Shown: in pieces, positions 26,856 to 36,174 of the stretch
How positions within the stretch are numbered: position 1 is the stretch's first letter
Layout of the letters: every line of letters begins with the position of its first letter
Origin: CBDBFG01 sp965204765
GTDB lineage: Bacteria; Pseudomonadota; Alphaproteobacteria; Caedimonadales; UBA9215
Length of the DNA stretch: 64,000 nt
Assembly (NCBI GenBank): GCA_965204765.1
Contig: CBDBFG010000002.1
Location: 1-64,000, forward strand
Direction: 5' to 3'
Position numbers and translations under genes: made by a program
Notes under the pieces: generated by a model
The model's input: the letters and a program-made list of their open reading frames with translations, nothing else
Told to the model about the DNA's origin: nothing
Databases searched by the model: none

Positions 26856-27746
26856 AATACTGTATTTAGATATAACCAACATCCAGCCTTACATTTCGTA
26901 TCATAAAATTTAATTAATGCAAGGCAAAAGCAGAATTACACCAGGAAAATATGATTTGCATTATGAGATAACTATCTTGTAATTCGATATCAATAACTTA
27001 ACAGTATGTCATGTATTGGATTAATCTTATATGTTTCATCAAATACTTTTATTGCTTTCACTATTTGCAATAAGCTCGGATTTCTTGCTTATAACTGTTT
27101 AATCCATATACTATGCTAGCTGTACTGTACTAACAAACCCATCTTACTGCGCATGATAATATATTACAACAAAGCAGCACTTTGCTAAAACCCTCAAAAC
27201 CATGAATAACCATGCGTTTGTTAAGATAAGATATCAAGTCTTGCTTACTAGCGATTAGATAGCAATACCGGCTTGACAACAAGCATATTCGCAACAATAA
27301 AGTGTAACAACAAACTTAATGAACTCAACACAAATGCAATACTATTGCAATTTGCAAGACCAAAATTACTCATGATAGCTCCCCTGTTAAGCTGCTATTA
27401 ATATATGAATAAAAACTTAACAAAAAGTAAAGATCATCAGATTTATATTACTAAATTGTCGCTATCAATCCAGTGAAACATACCTGCGTTATCTGTGTCA
27501 CGATAATAATAAATCACTACTGACAATAAGGTAAGCAAACCCACCTCTGGCAATATACTTGAGGAAAAATCGCACTTTTGGAGCCTCACTCACAATTATT
27601 GCATCCTACGGCTAATCATGATTGGTAGAATATAGGAGATCAAGCCATATCTTTACTTGGAATGTATCTATATAAAAATACTTTAAAGAATAATAAAAAG
27701 ATGGTAATAATTGCTTACAAGTAAAGATATGGAAAGCAGTGGTAAT
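26856..27746. other. Long, largely gene-free stretch
   Basis: About 890 AT-rich bases between tRNA-Thr and an exported hypothetical gene. The only item I can support is a 41-codon reading frame at 27248-27373 with a strong ribosome-binding site. I found no rRNA, tmRNA or repeat by eye. Such long spacers are common in decaying intracellular genomes. Confidence 0.5.
27248..27373 (-). CDS. Possible small membrane peptide (41 aa)
   Basis: ATG 27373 opens a 41-codon frame ending at 27248, preceded by AGGGGAGC five bases upstream, one of the best ribosome-binding sites in the window. Residues 12-36 are strongly hydrophobic (IAFVLSSLSLLLHFIVANML), enough for one membrane helix. No homologue is recognised. 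Single-frame chance cannot be excluded. Confidence 0.35.
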   Translation of the reverse strand: MSNFGLANCNSIAFVLSSLSLLLHFIVANMLVVKPVLLSNR

Positions 27747-28370
27747 ATGCAAATTCACAGATACATAGCTCTATTAGTATGTTTACTATCATTAAATGTA
27801 ACAGTATACGCCCACAATACTTTTAAAGTGGCTGAGCCTAAAGATATTGATAAAATTCTTGAAACAGTTATTCAAACATATGAAGTGACCGAGGATTCTA
27901 CAGATAGAATGCCCCTAGAAATGCAAAAATTCTTTAAAGTACAAATTGCTAACAAACTGGTGGTTACCTTGCAAAATGATGCAGGTGCAATACTAGGACT
28001 ATATGCATTCATTGCCACAAATGATCCACATATAATTAAGCTGGAATATAACTTTATCGCCGCAAACTATTACTATGATGGATATCAAGCAGAGCTAGAG
28101 GAAATAAGAAATACGCTCAATAATAAAATTATGCAACATGCTTACAATTTAGGAAAAAAAATCATCATTAGTTTTCCTGTTGCAGAGGAAAAATCATTTT
28201 TTTATCGTTTTCAAGGAAGATTATCAAAACTAGACATAAACAAGCTTATGTACAATATAGCTGATATCGGCTTTAAATTTGATAAATCTGGTCTAATTTA
28301 TGGTGATGACTGGCACACTGGAAAGAAACTGCACGGTTGGGAGTGCAAGGTAATAAATATAGGATCATAA
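27747..28370 (+). CDS. Exported hypothetical protein (207 aa)
   Basis: ATG 27747 opens a clear signal peptide (MQIHRYIALLVCLLSLNVTV followed by YAHN), with GGAAAG about 13 bases upstream; a longer TTG start at 27711 would bury this signal. The mature domain of about 180 residues has alternating strands and helices, and its order (VTLQNDAGAILGLYAF, then a long helix, then KIIISFP) weakly recalls a GNAT acetyltransferase fold, but the acetyl-CoA loop is not evident. I leave it unassigned. Confidence 0.55.
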   Translation: MQIHRYIALLVCLLSLNVTVYAHNTFKVAEPKDIDKILETVIQTYEVTEDSTDRMPLEMQKFFKVQIANKLVVTLQNDAGAILGLYAFIATNDPHIIKLEYNFIAANYYYDGYQAELEEIRNTLNNKIMQHAYNLGKKIIISFPVAEEKSFFYRFQGRLSKLDINKLMYNIADIGFKFDKSGLIYGDDWHTGKKLHGWECKVINIGS

Positions 28371-28579
28371 TAAATAGGTTCTTTACAAATATCCACAGTA
28401 TTAATTATGGATTACGCTGTGCTTTTATCTACTGTACACGGAGTTTATTTGGTACTATTTTTTGCTCATTGTACCAACACCAACTCTACACCAAGATATC
28501 CCTTAGCAGCTTGGTGTTGAAATGGTTATTTCCATAACTATTGAAAAAACTAGTGATAACTTTTTTATTTTTTACCATT

Positions 28580-29251
28580 TTAGCTTCCTTTACTAAATAG
28601 TATTCCATGTGATGCTTCATTAAAATCATAATAATTTAAAGATTTGCACCCTAGCCTTAACAGTAATTTTTTGTAATCTTCTAATTCATGCCTAGAAAAC
28701 GCTCTAACAGTATAACCAGGAATTTTTATAGTTTCCTTTTGATAGTCAACTTCAAAATTATCACCCCATGCTTTATATGTGTTGATTCTTATCTCCATAC
28801 AACCTTTTTTTACAGCAGAAATAAATAATTGATCCACATATTTGAACATTTCCGTCACATGTTGCTCAACTGGTTCTGACAATATGCCCAATGAATTGCC
28901 TATGCATATACCTATGCTAGGTGTGTTTTTTTGAATTAAATCTACTTGTTCATGTAAAAAGCTCTTATAATTCATAGGATCTTTTATCACAACATTGGCT
29001 AAGTTTTTTGCATTAGCTCTGGCCTTTAGAATGACTTTTTCGTCCAGATCAATACCTACATAAGAATTAATATAGGGATGTATAGTTTTTAATATGTCTG
29101 CATCGCCACAACAAAAATCAATAACGTGTTGATTTTTAGTAGCTGCCAAGGTTGCTTCTTTTTCCTTCTGCCTATATTCGTCAAAATGGTAGGAATTATA
29201 CTTTTGATACCAATCTGAATAATCAGACTTTTTTATACTCATGTTTTGCAC
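28580..29251 (-). CDS. Class I SAM-dependent methyltransferase
   Basis: A 223-residue Rossmann methyltransferase. Motif I is HVIDFCCGDADIL near residue 42 and motif II the acidic GIDLDEK near residue 68. A later segment, IGICIGNSLGIL near residue 115, holds the motif IV position. No signal peptide is present, unlike its neighbours. The substrate is unknown; architecture resembles small-molecule or protein methyltransferases. It lies within the run of exported hypotheticals, divergent from the one ending at 28370. Confidence 0.8.
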   Translation of the reverse strand: MQNMSIKKSDYSDWYQKYNSYHFDEYRQKEKEATLAATKNQHVIDFCCGDADILKTIHPYINSYVGIDLDEKVILKARANAKNLANVVIKDPMNYKSFLHEQVDLIQKNTPSIGICIGNSLGILSEPVEQHVTEMFKYVDQLFISAVKKGCMEIRINTYKAWGDNFEVDYQKETIKIPGYTVRAFSRHELEDYKKLLLRLGCKSLNYYDFNEASHGILFSKGS

Positions 29252-29372
29252 TTAAAAAATAATACTTATTAATTTGTAATACTAATATCACAAACTTACA
29301 TCCAAAAATATATAATAAGTTACAAACCGTAGCCATTTAGCAATTTATTTTACCTATAAAAAAGCACCAAAG

Positions 29373-29984
29373 TTAATCAGTTTTTTGTTTTAACGGATTA
29401 TAATCAGATGTTTGCGCTCTTTTATTAAACAATCCGCTAAATAATGAGAAAGACTTCCTCGATACTGGTGCTGATAAAGACGCTTCATCTTCATCACTAG
29501 ACGAAGATGACTGCGATGATGACCACTCACGCTTTACCTCGGGTAAATGCTCTCTGAACCACATCACGCGCCCAGGATTCTTACTAAAGAATAAATCCCC
29601 ATTTTCAAAAAAAGATATGAGCTCTTGCCAAGCCCTAGGGTTACCACGATTGGCGGAGCTTATCATACTGGATAAATATAAATACTCTAACTGTTTTTTT
29701 AACTCTGGTGAGTGCCTTCTGGGATATTCTCTATAGACCTCATCAAGAAGATACAAACTCTTCCGACACAATCTCTCTCCTTCTTCAGGAACATCTCTTT
29801 CAATTTCCACAAATACTCTAGAAGGGTGATCTTTAGAATCAAGCACTAACCCATCGGGTAAACGCATTTGCATCACTGATCTAACATAGCCATCATCCAC
29901 TTGTCGCACCTCATCTGCATACCGAAGTGAACCTGCACTTAGCAAACTACTGCTCAATATCAAACAAAACACTGCTCTAATCAT
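29373..29984 (-). CDS. Exported hypothetical protein with acidic serine tract
   Basis: A 203-residue product beginning with a good signal peptide (MIRAVFCLILSSSLLSAGS). The centre carries charged helices (CRKSLYLLDEVYREYPRRH), then a SSSQSSSSSDEDEAS-like low-complexity tract near residue 158 and a basic end. It is not a family I recognise. Signal peptide plus a disordered acidic-serine linker is a shape common among secreted proteins of intracellular bacteria, but effector status is only a suggestion. Confidence 0.55.
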   Translation of the reverse strand: MIRAVFCLILSSSLLSAGSLRYADEVRQVDDGYVRSVMQMRLPDGLVLDSKDHPSRVFVEIERDVPEEGERLCRKSLYLLDEVYREYPRRHSPELKKQLEYLYLSSMISSANRGNPRAWQELISFFENGDLFFSKNPGRVMWFREHLPEVKREWSSSQSSSSSDEDEASLSAPVSRKSFSLFSGLFNKRAQTSDYNPLKQKTD

Positions 29985-30161
29985 AATAACCTCTTAATAT
30001 TATTATGGAATATTTTAAATCTACTTTTCAAGCTTTACCATGGTTTAATGTCGTCCCATGAATCTCTTATATCACGCAAAAGATCAGTATATGTACTCTT
30101 TTTAAATAATGTACTGGGAAATCTATACCTAATCCATCCTAATCTTTTATGTAATTGTTTA

Positions 30162-30836
30162 TCATCTTACGGTAGCACATCTGATAAACTCAGCAACATT
30201 ACCCAATTTACTTCTCAACGGATGTCTTAATGGATGCCAACGCAAATGTCTGCGCGTATTTTGCAATATATTATTAGCTAAAAAAACGTTTTCTCCACTA
30301 ATTATTTCACTTTTATATTTAATAGTAAAATAGCAACTCAATGAAAATGCTGCGCTTTTTATGTGCTCTATTGTCATTGATCGATCATAGGGAGTAAAAA
30401 ATGAAAAATCTCTATCCCACAAAGAACTTATGCTCAACCTTCTTGTATAAACTTCATATCCAGTAGCGGCTGCTGCAAAACTGGTTAACGTATCGCCTTC
30501 AAATAATGAACCAAATATCGCATATAGTATTGCTCTAGTTGTGAAATTACTTTTTTCCTGAAATTCTGAAAGATAACTAGTGAACAATGCATTCAAATGT
30601 TGTTGTGTTTTTTTCATCCTTGGATCTACAGCATCATTGGTAGATATATCTTGCAAGAATCGTAATCTTATCTCATCTAATTCACCTTCATCAAATTGAC
30701 ACCCTTCAGAAAGACTTAGTTTTCTTATCGATACTTTGTAAAACTGTAATCCTTGATCTTGCTCTCCAAGCACCCCAAATACATTACTGTGAATGTTTAA
30801 TAACAGACATAAAACTATCAAATATATACGCATCAT
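30162..30836 (-). CDS. Exported hypothetical protein (224 aa)
   Basis: ATG 30836, preceded by AAGGG, opens a signal peptide (MMRIYLIVLCLLLNIHSNVF); the longer frame upstream is rejected for this reason. The mature part is mostly helical with RRHLRWHPLRHPLRSK, a basic stretch, near the C-terminus. No family recognised. It sits between two other exported hypotheticals on the same strand with gaps of about 180 bases each. Confidence 0.55.
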   Translation of the reverse strand: MMRIYLIVLCLLLNIHSNVFGVLGEQDQGLQFYKVSIRKLSLSEGCQFDEGELDEIRLRFLQDISTNDAVDPRMKKTQQHLNALFTSYLSEFQEKSNFTTRAILYAIFGSLFEGDTLTSFAAAATGYEVYTRRLSISSLWDRDFSFFTPYDRSMTIEHIKSAAFSLSCYFTIKYKSEIISGENVFLANNILQNTRRHLRWHPLRHPLRSKLGNVAEFIRCATVR

Positions 30837-31026
30837 AAACCCTTGCAACTTTGAGAACCCTATCACAAATATGCACAAAAAGTCAATAAAGCCTCATTAG
30901 CAGAATAAATAGCGACTAATATTGCTATATCGATACAGCTGTATTGCGAAATACTAGAGACCAATATTGTTATAACACAACTAATTGATAACAAATTATA
31001 GATGAAAAATGCACAACCGTTTAATA

Positions 31027-31530
31027 TTAATTTGCTACTATGCAACTTGGTATCGCACGACTATTACTAGTAACTCTTCCAGCACAACATATATCACACG
31101 CTTGTTGCTCTTCTATACCATCATCATCTGTTATATGAACCATGCTCTCGTTATCATCTGCTAACATTGTAGCTGTATTTTTATTAGCAATCTTTCTAAG
31201 AATTCTCATGGCGTCATTACCTAAAAGACAACCTCGACTATTACCATTAACGTTTTCGTTACGACGCTTTTTAGATTCAAGCACCAACTCTTTACTATCA
31301 GCTCTCATTATATGAACAATACTATCGCCATCATCTACTAATGCTGTGCCTGTTACTGTGGCTGTATTTTTATGCGCAATTTCTCTAAGAGCCCTCATAG
31401 CGTCATTACTTAAAAGATCACCACGTTTAGCAGTCATTACTTTTCGACATAGCTTAGAATCATCTTCCTGCATATCGACATCTAAAGTTATAGACATAAA
31501 AAACGCTGTAATAAAAATCTTACCTATCAC
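31027..31530 (-). CDS. Exported protein with an internal duplication
   Basis: GTG 31530 is preceded by AGGAGA at ideal distance. The 167-residue product has a short hydrophobic N-terminus (MIGKIFITAFFMSITLDV). Two units of about 45 residues align by eye: one with LLSNDAMRALREIAHKNTAT near residue 40, one with LLGNDAMRILRKIANKNTAT near residue 101, each followed by an acidic DD segment and a (M/I)VHI strand. Cysteines cluster at the C-terminus (CDICCAG). No family recognised; the duplication is the clearest structural feature. Confidence 0.55.
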   Translation of the reverse strand: MIGKIFITAFFMSITLDVDMQEDDSKLCRKVMTAKRGDLLSNDAMRALREIAHKNTATVTGTALVDDGDSIVHIMRADSKELVLESKKRRNENVNGNSRGCLLGNDAMRILRKIANKNTATMLADDNESMVHITDDDGIEEQQACDICCAGRVTSNSRAIPSCIVAN

Positions 31531-31928
31531 ATTTTCTCCTATAATTATCTAATAAAGTGCGCATCCTACAATATTCATAACAAATAGTCAATAAATCTGC
31601 CTTGCAAAGACTAAAAAGGTATTGTTTGAATCATCTTTAATTAAATTTATTCGTCATCAGTAAAACATGTAGATTTTGTAAAACTTTATTGCATACTTTT
31701 TAACTAGCTTTTTCTGTTCTGAATACAGCAAAAAATTACCCATTTACTTTCTATGGAACATGGTTATCAAACTTCATCCTACTGATCAAAAAGCCATACT
31801 AAATCATTCTCATCAACAGACTATTAAAGCTTTCATTATTAGTAACACTAGGTCTTATATGCTCTGGTAAACTCGTACTGCAAGAAATGCTAAGGCTCAC
31901 ATTAGAACATATTATATTCTAAAGAATT
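31531..31928. other. Gene-free stretch
   Basis: About 400 bases between the duplicated exported protein and atpC, with no supported gene, RNA or terminator. Confidence 0.5.
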
Positions 31929-32192
31929 TTATTCTTCGATATAGCGGTACTCTGGCACCACTATTTTGCAGATATTATTAACAAAATGTGCAAATCCAGA
32001 TTCAATAGCAATATTTTTTTTATCATTACTACAGCTTATTTCTATAACACCAGAAGTTAAAGCAACCATACACGGGGTATGATCAGCTAAAATACCAATA
32101 CGACCATCCTTGCCTGGTAAGTTAACTATCTCAACCTTCTTAATGCTTTCTTCCTTATGTGGAGATGATATTTCAATGGATATTTTAGTCAT
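31929..32192 (-). CDS. atpC: F1F0 ATP synthase subunit epsilon (short form)
   Basis: The product (start ATG 32192) is an 87-residue epsilon subunit containing only the N-terminal beta-sandwich: VEIVNLPGKDGRIGILADHTP is cut here to its core LPGKDGRIGILADHTP, the family signature. The C-terminal helical hairpin that regulates ATPase activity is absent, as in several alphaproteobacteria. It overlaps the end of sppA by 8 bases and is separated from atpHAGD by about 6.5 kb on the opposite strand, so stoichiometry is not set by one operon. Confidence 0.88.
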   Translation of the reverse strand: MTKISIEISSPHKEESIKKVEIVNLPGKDGRIGILADHTPCMVALTSGVIEISCSNDKKNIAIESGFAHFVNNICKIVVPEYRYIEE

Positions 32193-33918
32193 TATTAGCC
32201 AATTTGTATAATGTATCGTCTTTTGCTTGTAGCGGCGTATCATTGCGCCAGATACTGTGCACTGTCTCTATTAACGCTTTACTAAAAAATTGTTTTGCCC
32301 CAAGCACAAACGTCTTAATAGTTGCAATAAAAGATTTCTTATCTGTAATTTCTACTAAGTTAATTTTATCAAACTGGCTTAATTTAAGCTCTCTTTTTAC
32401 TGTATCAACAGCAGTAAAAAACCCACCTAAACCGTCTATTAAGCCGAACGTTTTTGCTTCTTGCCCAAGCCAGACACGACCTTTGGCAACTTTTTCTACT
32501 TGCTTAACAGTTAACCCTCTGGCTTTAGCAACAATTTGCACAAATCTGTTATAATTTTGTTCAGTGTAATTATTAACCATAGCAATTTGATGTTCCGTTA
32601 ATGATGATAAACTAGAAAACATTGAGCCGTTATCACCAACAGAAACAGAATCAACATTTACGTCAAACTGTGCCAATGCATCTTTAAAGGACATTTTTGC
32701 GATAATAACCCCTATAGAGCCAGTAATACTGGTACTATTCGCAATAATTTTCTTACAAGGTGTGGTGGCCACCACCCCACCCGAAGCAGATATATTAGAT
32801 ATCGATGCAATCACTGGGATACCTTTTTCTTGGGCATTGAGAACAGCTGCTCGCATAGTTTCCGATGCTACGGAATCACCACCCGGAGTATTGACTCGAA
32901 AAATAATTGCTTTAATCGATTTATCTTTTAGTGCCTCTTCAAATTGTCTAGCCACTCTTTCAGCTGATAGTAATTGATAATCACGCATCATATCATAATG
33001 ATCATTAGCTTGCGTAATAATACCAGAACCATAAATTACCGCTACTTTTGTACCGCTACCACCATGTAAATAAGATACGATGTCCCTATAGTACATTTCA
33101 TCCGATATTATTTTCCCTTTACCTGCAATCTTTTTAACGTATTCGGTAAATTGATGAAAATATCCAACCTTATCAATTAATTTATCTTTGATTGCTTCAT
33201 ACTCATTGCTAAAAGTACGCTCTTGACAGATGTTACTTATGGTATTACTTGCTATTTTACGCTCACTAGTGCTTTCAAACACAAAATGATTATGCAGATT
33301 ATTTAATAAATTATGCAATGCTTCTTTATTAAATTCTGAAAATTTGTCATCAGTATAATGCGCATAAGCATTTTTATATTCTTTCTTAGCAAACACCTCT
33401 GGTTTCACACCGTACTTTTGTAATAGTTTTGCAAAAAACATCTTATCGACATGCAAACCGGATAAATAAACAAATGACCCATTCTGCATCCATATTTTAT
33501 CAGCGCAAGAAGCAAGATAATAATTGCGCAAACCAAATAACTGATAAGAATACGCATAAACGAACTTACCAGACTTACGAAAATCTTTAATAACATTACG
33601 CAACTCTTGTATTTGGGCAATTCCTAACGAAGAACCATCCATCTGTAATACAATACCTTTTATTCTTTTATCATTTGCTGCGTAGCGCACCATCTGTAAC
33701 AACTTAAGGAAATTTATCCCTTTACCTTGTAGCAAAGTTTTCCAATTATTTTGTTGTACTTCAGGGTATTTTTTACGCAAATCGATCTGCAATACAGAAT
33801 TATTGCTAATTTTAGGAGCAAGATTGATATTAAAAATTTTTACTATACAAAATAAAAATACAGGTAAAAGTGCAATAAAACCTATTGCCGCAAAGAATTT
33901 TGTAATAAGGTTTTTCAT
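32185..33918 (-). CDS. sppA: Signal peptide peptidase SppA (long form)
   Basis: A 577-residue membrane-anchored serine peptidase of the 67-kDa E. coli type, with two SppA domains. The N-terminus has one membrane helix (FFAAIGFIALLPVFLFCIVK). The catalytic lysine region is YYLASCADKIWMQ near residue 140, and the nucleophile lies in SISNISASGGVVA near residue 380, with the usual TGSIGV segment after it. It degrades signal peptides left in the membrane. atpC overlaps its 3' end, which implies co-transcription. Confidence 0.94.
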   Translation of the reverse strand: MKNLITKFFAAIGFIALLPVFLFCIVKIFNINLAPKISNNSVLQIDLRKKYPEVQQNNWKTLLQGKGINFLKLLQMVRYAANDKRIKGIVLQMDGSSLGIAQIQELRNVIKDFRKSGKFVYAYSYQLFGLRNYYLASCADKIWMQNGSFVYLSGLHVDKMFFAKLLQKYGVKPEVFAKKEYKNAYAHYTDDKFSEFNKEALHNLLNNLHNHFVFESTSERKIASNTISNICQERTFSNEYEAIKDKLIDKVGYFHQFTEYVKKIAGKGKIISDEMYYRDIVSYLHGGSGTKVAVIYGSGIITQANDHYDMMRDYQLLSAERVARQFEEALKDKSIKAIIFRVNTPGGDSVASETMRAAVLNAQEKGIPVIASISNISASGGVVATTPCKKIIANSTSITGSIGVIIAKMSFKDALAQFDVNVDSVSVGDNGSMFSSLSSLTEHQIAMVNNYTEQNYNRFVQIVAKARGLTVKQVEKVAKGRVWLGQEAKTFGLIDGLGGFFTAVDTVKRELKLSQFDKINLVEITDKKSFIATIKTFVLGAKQFFSKALIETVHSIWRNDTPLQAKDDTLYKLANND

Positions 33919-34000
33919 ATTATATAAGCTTTTTCACACAGTATAAAAGCTCTCACAAAAAAAGCAACATTAACCTGATGATATTAGATGGAATGACAAA

Positions 34001-34087
34001 GGAAGCAAACGACCCAAAGAATAATCACTACGGCTGCTTCTTTCCAGATCTGACCGGGTTCGCAATGACTTTGCCCGCTTACTTCCC
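34001..34087 (-). ncRNA. ffs: Signal recognition particle RNA, 4.5S type
   Basis: On the minus strand the sequence has the nearly invariant SRP domain IV core, GGTCAGATCTGG followed by AAAGAAGCAGCC, closely matching bacterial 4.5S RNA. Flanking arms pair: GGGAAGTAAGCGGGC at the 5' side with GTTTGCTTCC at the 3' end. Length of about 87 nt fits the short bacterial form. It lies just upstream of sppA, divergent from tRNA-Pro. Confidence 0.92.
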
Positions 34088-34244
34088 TTGGTTAATAAAT
34101 ATTATAAAGTCATAAATTGCAAGTTTATTTTGTACCCCAATTGTTGTACAATGCGGAAGAAATAAATATTTCAATTGGATACTGTGGCACTAACCTTGGA
34201 TTGATTAATTAAGTAGAATGAATGACAAGATAGTAAACAGTTTA

Positions 34245-34321
34245 CGGGGCGTAGCGCAGCCTGGTAGCGCACCACGCTGGGGGTGTGGGGGTCGTGGGTT
34301 CGAATCCCGCCGCCCCGACCA
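34245..34321 (+). tRNA. tRNA-Pro (GGG)
   Basis: Acceptor CGGGGCG pairs with CGCCCCG, followed by ACCA with an encoded CCA at 34319-34321. The anticodon arm CCACG, loop CTGGGGG, TGTGG gives anticodon GGG. C1-G72 is the usual bacterial tRNA-Pro identity pair. A reading frame running through this tRNA into the aldolase gene is spurious. Confidence 0.93.
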
Positions 34322-34349
34322 TGAACGTAACATAAACTATGTGAACAAA

Positions 34350-35279
34350 ATGACGAATGACAAAATCAATAGCATCCTACACCATTATGAAGCCGAAAAT
34401 CCTGGGGTAAAAACGAACCTGGCAAGAATCTTGCGGCATGGTAAGCTGGACAATACCGGTAAATTACTAATTTATGCCGTAGATCAAGGATTTGAACATG
34501 GGCCAGCCAGAAGTTTTGCCATTAATCCAGATGCTTATGATCCACATTATCATTTTGATTTATCTGTCAAAGCTGGGTTATCAGCATTTGCCGCACCTAT
34601 TGGATTATTAGAAAGTGGAGCCGCAACCTTTGCCGGACAAATACCAACAATCTTAAAAATTAATAGTTCTAACTCTCTTGTGCGCTCAGCAACAAATGCT
34701 CTAGACTCTGACCAAGCAATTACCAGTAGTGTGCATGATGCCTTACGCCTTGGCTGTAGCGCTATTGGTATTACTATTTATCCTGGCTCTGATAATACTT
34801 TTGCAATGTTTGAACAACTACAATCTATTGCCCAAGAAGCTAAATTACATGGCCTGGCGGTAGTTGTTTGGTCTTATCCACGTGGCAATATGTCCAGTGC
34901 TGGCGAAACAGCTGTTGACGTAGTTGGCTACTCTGCACATATGGCCTGTCTATTAGGGGCAAATATCGTGAAAATTAAAATCCCAAATGAGAATATTGAA
35001 CATGCCGAGGCGAAAAAAGAATATAGTAATAATAACATCAACGTTTTTACTTTAACAGAACGCTTAATCCATATCAAACAATGCTGTTTCAACGGGAAAA
35101 GAATATGCATCTTTTCTGGCGGTGGAAAAAAATCAGATGAAGAAATGTTAGAGGAAGTACAAGCTATTGCAGATTCAGACTGTAATGGATCTATCATTGG
35201 TCGTAATATTTTCAGGCGTCCTAGAAAAGAAGCAATAGATCTTATTAACAACATCGTAAAAATATACAAAAATACCTAA
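34350..35279 (+). CDS. Fructose-bisphosphate aldolase, class I (DhnA type)
   Basis: Start ATG 34350, 28 bases after tRNA-Pro; 309 residues. It matches the archaeal/bacterial DhnA aldolase family: an N-terminal YAVDQGFEHGP, a central GITIYPGS, the VVWSYPRG strand and the Schiff-base lysine in GANIVKIKIP near residue 210, with a SGGGKKSDEEML phosphate loop. It splits or makes fructose-1,6-bisphosphate. Several Rickettsiales lacking full glycolysis keep this enzyme for gluconeogenic pentose supply, which is the likely role here. Confidence 0.9.
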   Translation: MTNDKINSILHHYEAENPGVKTNLARILRHGKLDNTGKLLIYAVDQGFEHGPARSFAINPDAYDPHYHFDLSVKAGLSAFAAPIGLLESGAATFAGQIPTILKINSSNSLVRSATNALDSDQAITSSVHDALRLGCSAIGITIYPGSDNTFAMFEQLQSIAQEAKLHGLAVVVWSYPRGNMSSAGETAVDVVGYSAHMACLLGANIVKIKIPNENIEHAEAKKEYSNNNINVFTLTERLIHIKQCCFNGKRICIFSGGGKKSDEEMLEEVQAIADSDCNGSIIGRNIFRRPRKEAIDLINNIVKIYKNT

Positions 35280-35395
35280 TTGTGAAGTTTGCCTTGTTAG
35301 ACCATATCATAATGGTAGAATGACTTTATTAAAACAAATGTAAATGTGTTGATATCTGTAAATAATAAAATGGTACTAGCAGTAATAATAGTAGC

Positions 35396-35822
35396 ATGCT
35401 CAGCAAGAATATATATTGCATTTTGATCCAGTTTATTTCAGCCATTATTCTTATCATCGCATTGCCTCTGGCTTTGGGCAAAATAACCAATATTTTCTGT
35501 ATGGAATATAAATTTGCACGTGAGCTGGTGAGATTTTCCTCAAATAAACGGTATATTGACTATAAAATTAGCGAAGCACAAGACTATTATCGCGAATCAG
35601 ATTATAAAAGAAGCCATATTACAAAAAAAAGCTCAAACAAAAACTGCACAACACTTAAATTCTTTAAGCTCTATAGAAATTAAAAAGAAAAGAATGGCGG
35701 AAAAATCAAATTATATTGATATCGTTAAAAAAGAGGCAATTGGCGATTTAATTTCCAACTTAATTTGGATTATTGTTGCCCTATTCTTTTTTATTACACA
35801 CAGGCAAAAGAAAAAAAACTAA
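35396..35822 (+). pseudogene. Small two-helix membrane protein, split by a probable one-base frameshift
   Basis: Two overlapping frames seem to be one gene. Frame one (from ATG 35396) has an N-terminal membrane helix (LIQFISAIILIIALPLALG) and a charged region ending DYYRESDYK. The second continues EAILQKKAQTKTAQHL and ends with another helix (LISNLIWIIVALFFFITH) and a basic tail. Deleting one A from the AAAA run at 35606-35609 restores a single product of about 141 residues. No family recognised. The interruption could be sequencing error or real decay. Confidence 0.5.
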
Positions 35823-35947
35823 ATAACGTTATGTGACAATAATTACTCACAATAATCATTAGGCAAACTTATAATGCAGATACACTGTCTTATGGTTATA
35901 AACAATAAAAACCAATATATTAGTTTCCATTGATGACTTTGTTTAAT

Positions 35948-35984
35948 TTAAAAAAAATCTCCAAGATAAAAATCACCTTGGAAT
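35948..35984 (-). terminator. Rho-independent terminator-like hairpin (minus strand)
   Basis: On the minus strand TCCAAG and CTTGGA form a 6-bp stem around an 11-base loop, followed by GA and a run of eight T. No clear minus-strand gene precedes it, apart from a possible 35-residue peptide frame (MILRFIITLLLSYC start) whose stop lies in the T run. Confidence 0.5.
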
Positions 35985-36174
35985 GAATAATTTACACTCA
36001 TGCTACAACGCAAACAGTAACTTAGTAATAGTGTTATAATAAACCTCAATATCATCCGTAATTGTAAGAAATTCAAAAAAATAAACTGATCCAATAATAC
36101 AATATTAAAATTATAACACATTATTAATTTTTCTATATTAAGCTTACAGTTAAGAATAATCTTTGGTTTATTAC

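Noticed and set aside
26612..26857. 81-codon minus-strand frame
   Set aside because: It reads through tRNA-Thr and then overlaps the start region of the exported-protein gene; no protein features.
28337..28537. 66-codon plus-strand frame after the exported protein gene
   Set aside because: No ribosome-binding site, overlaps the real gene's 3' end, composition not coding-like.
30863..31045. 60-codon minus-strand frame between two exported protein genes
   Set aside because: Overlaps both neighbours and lacks a ribosome-binding site and recognisable features.
34218..34349. N-terminal extension of the aldolase frame
   Set aside because: The segment is the tRNA-Pro gene read as protein; ATG 34350 gives the normal aldolase start.
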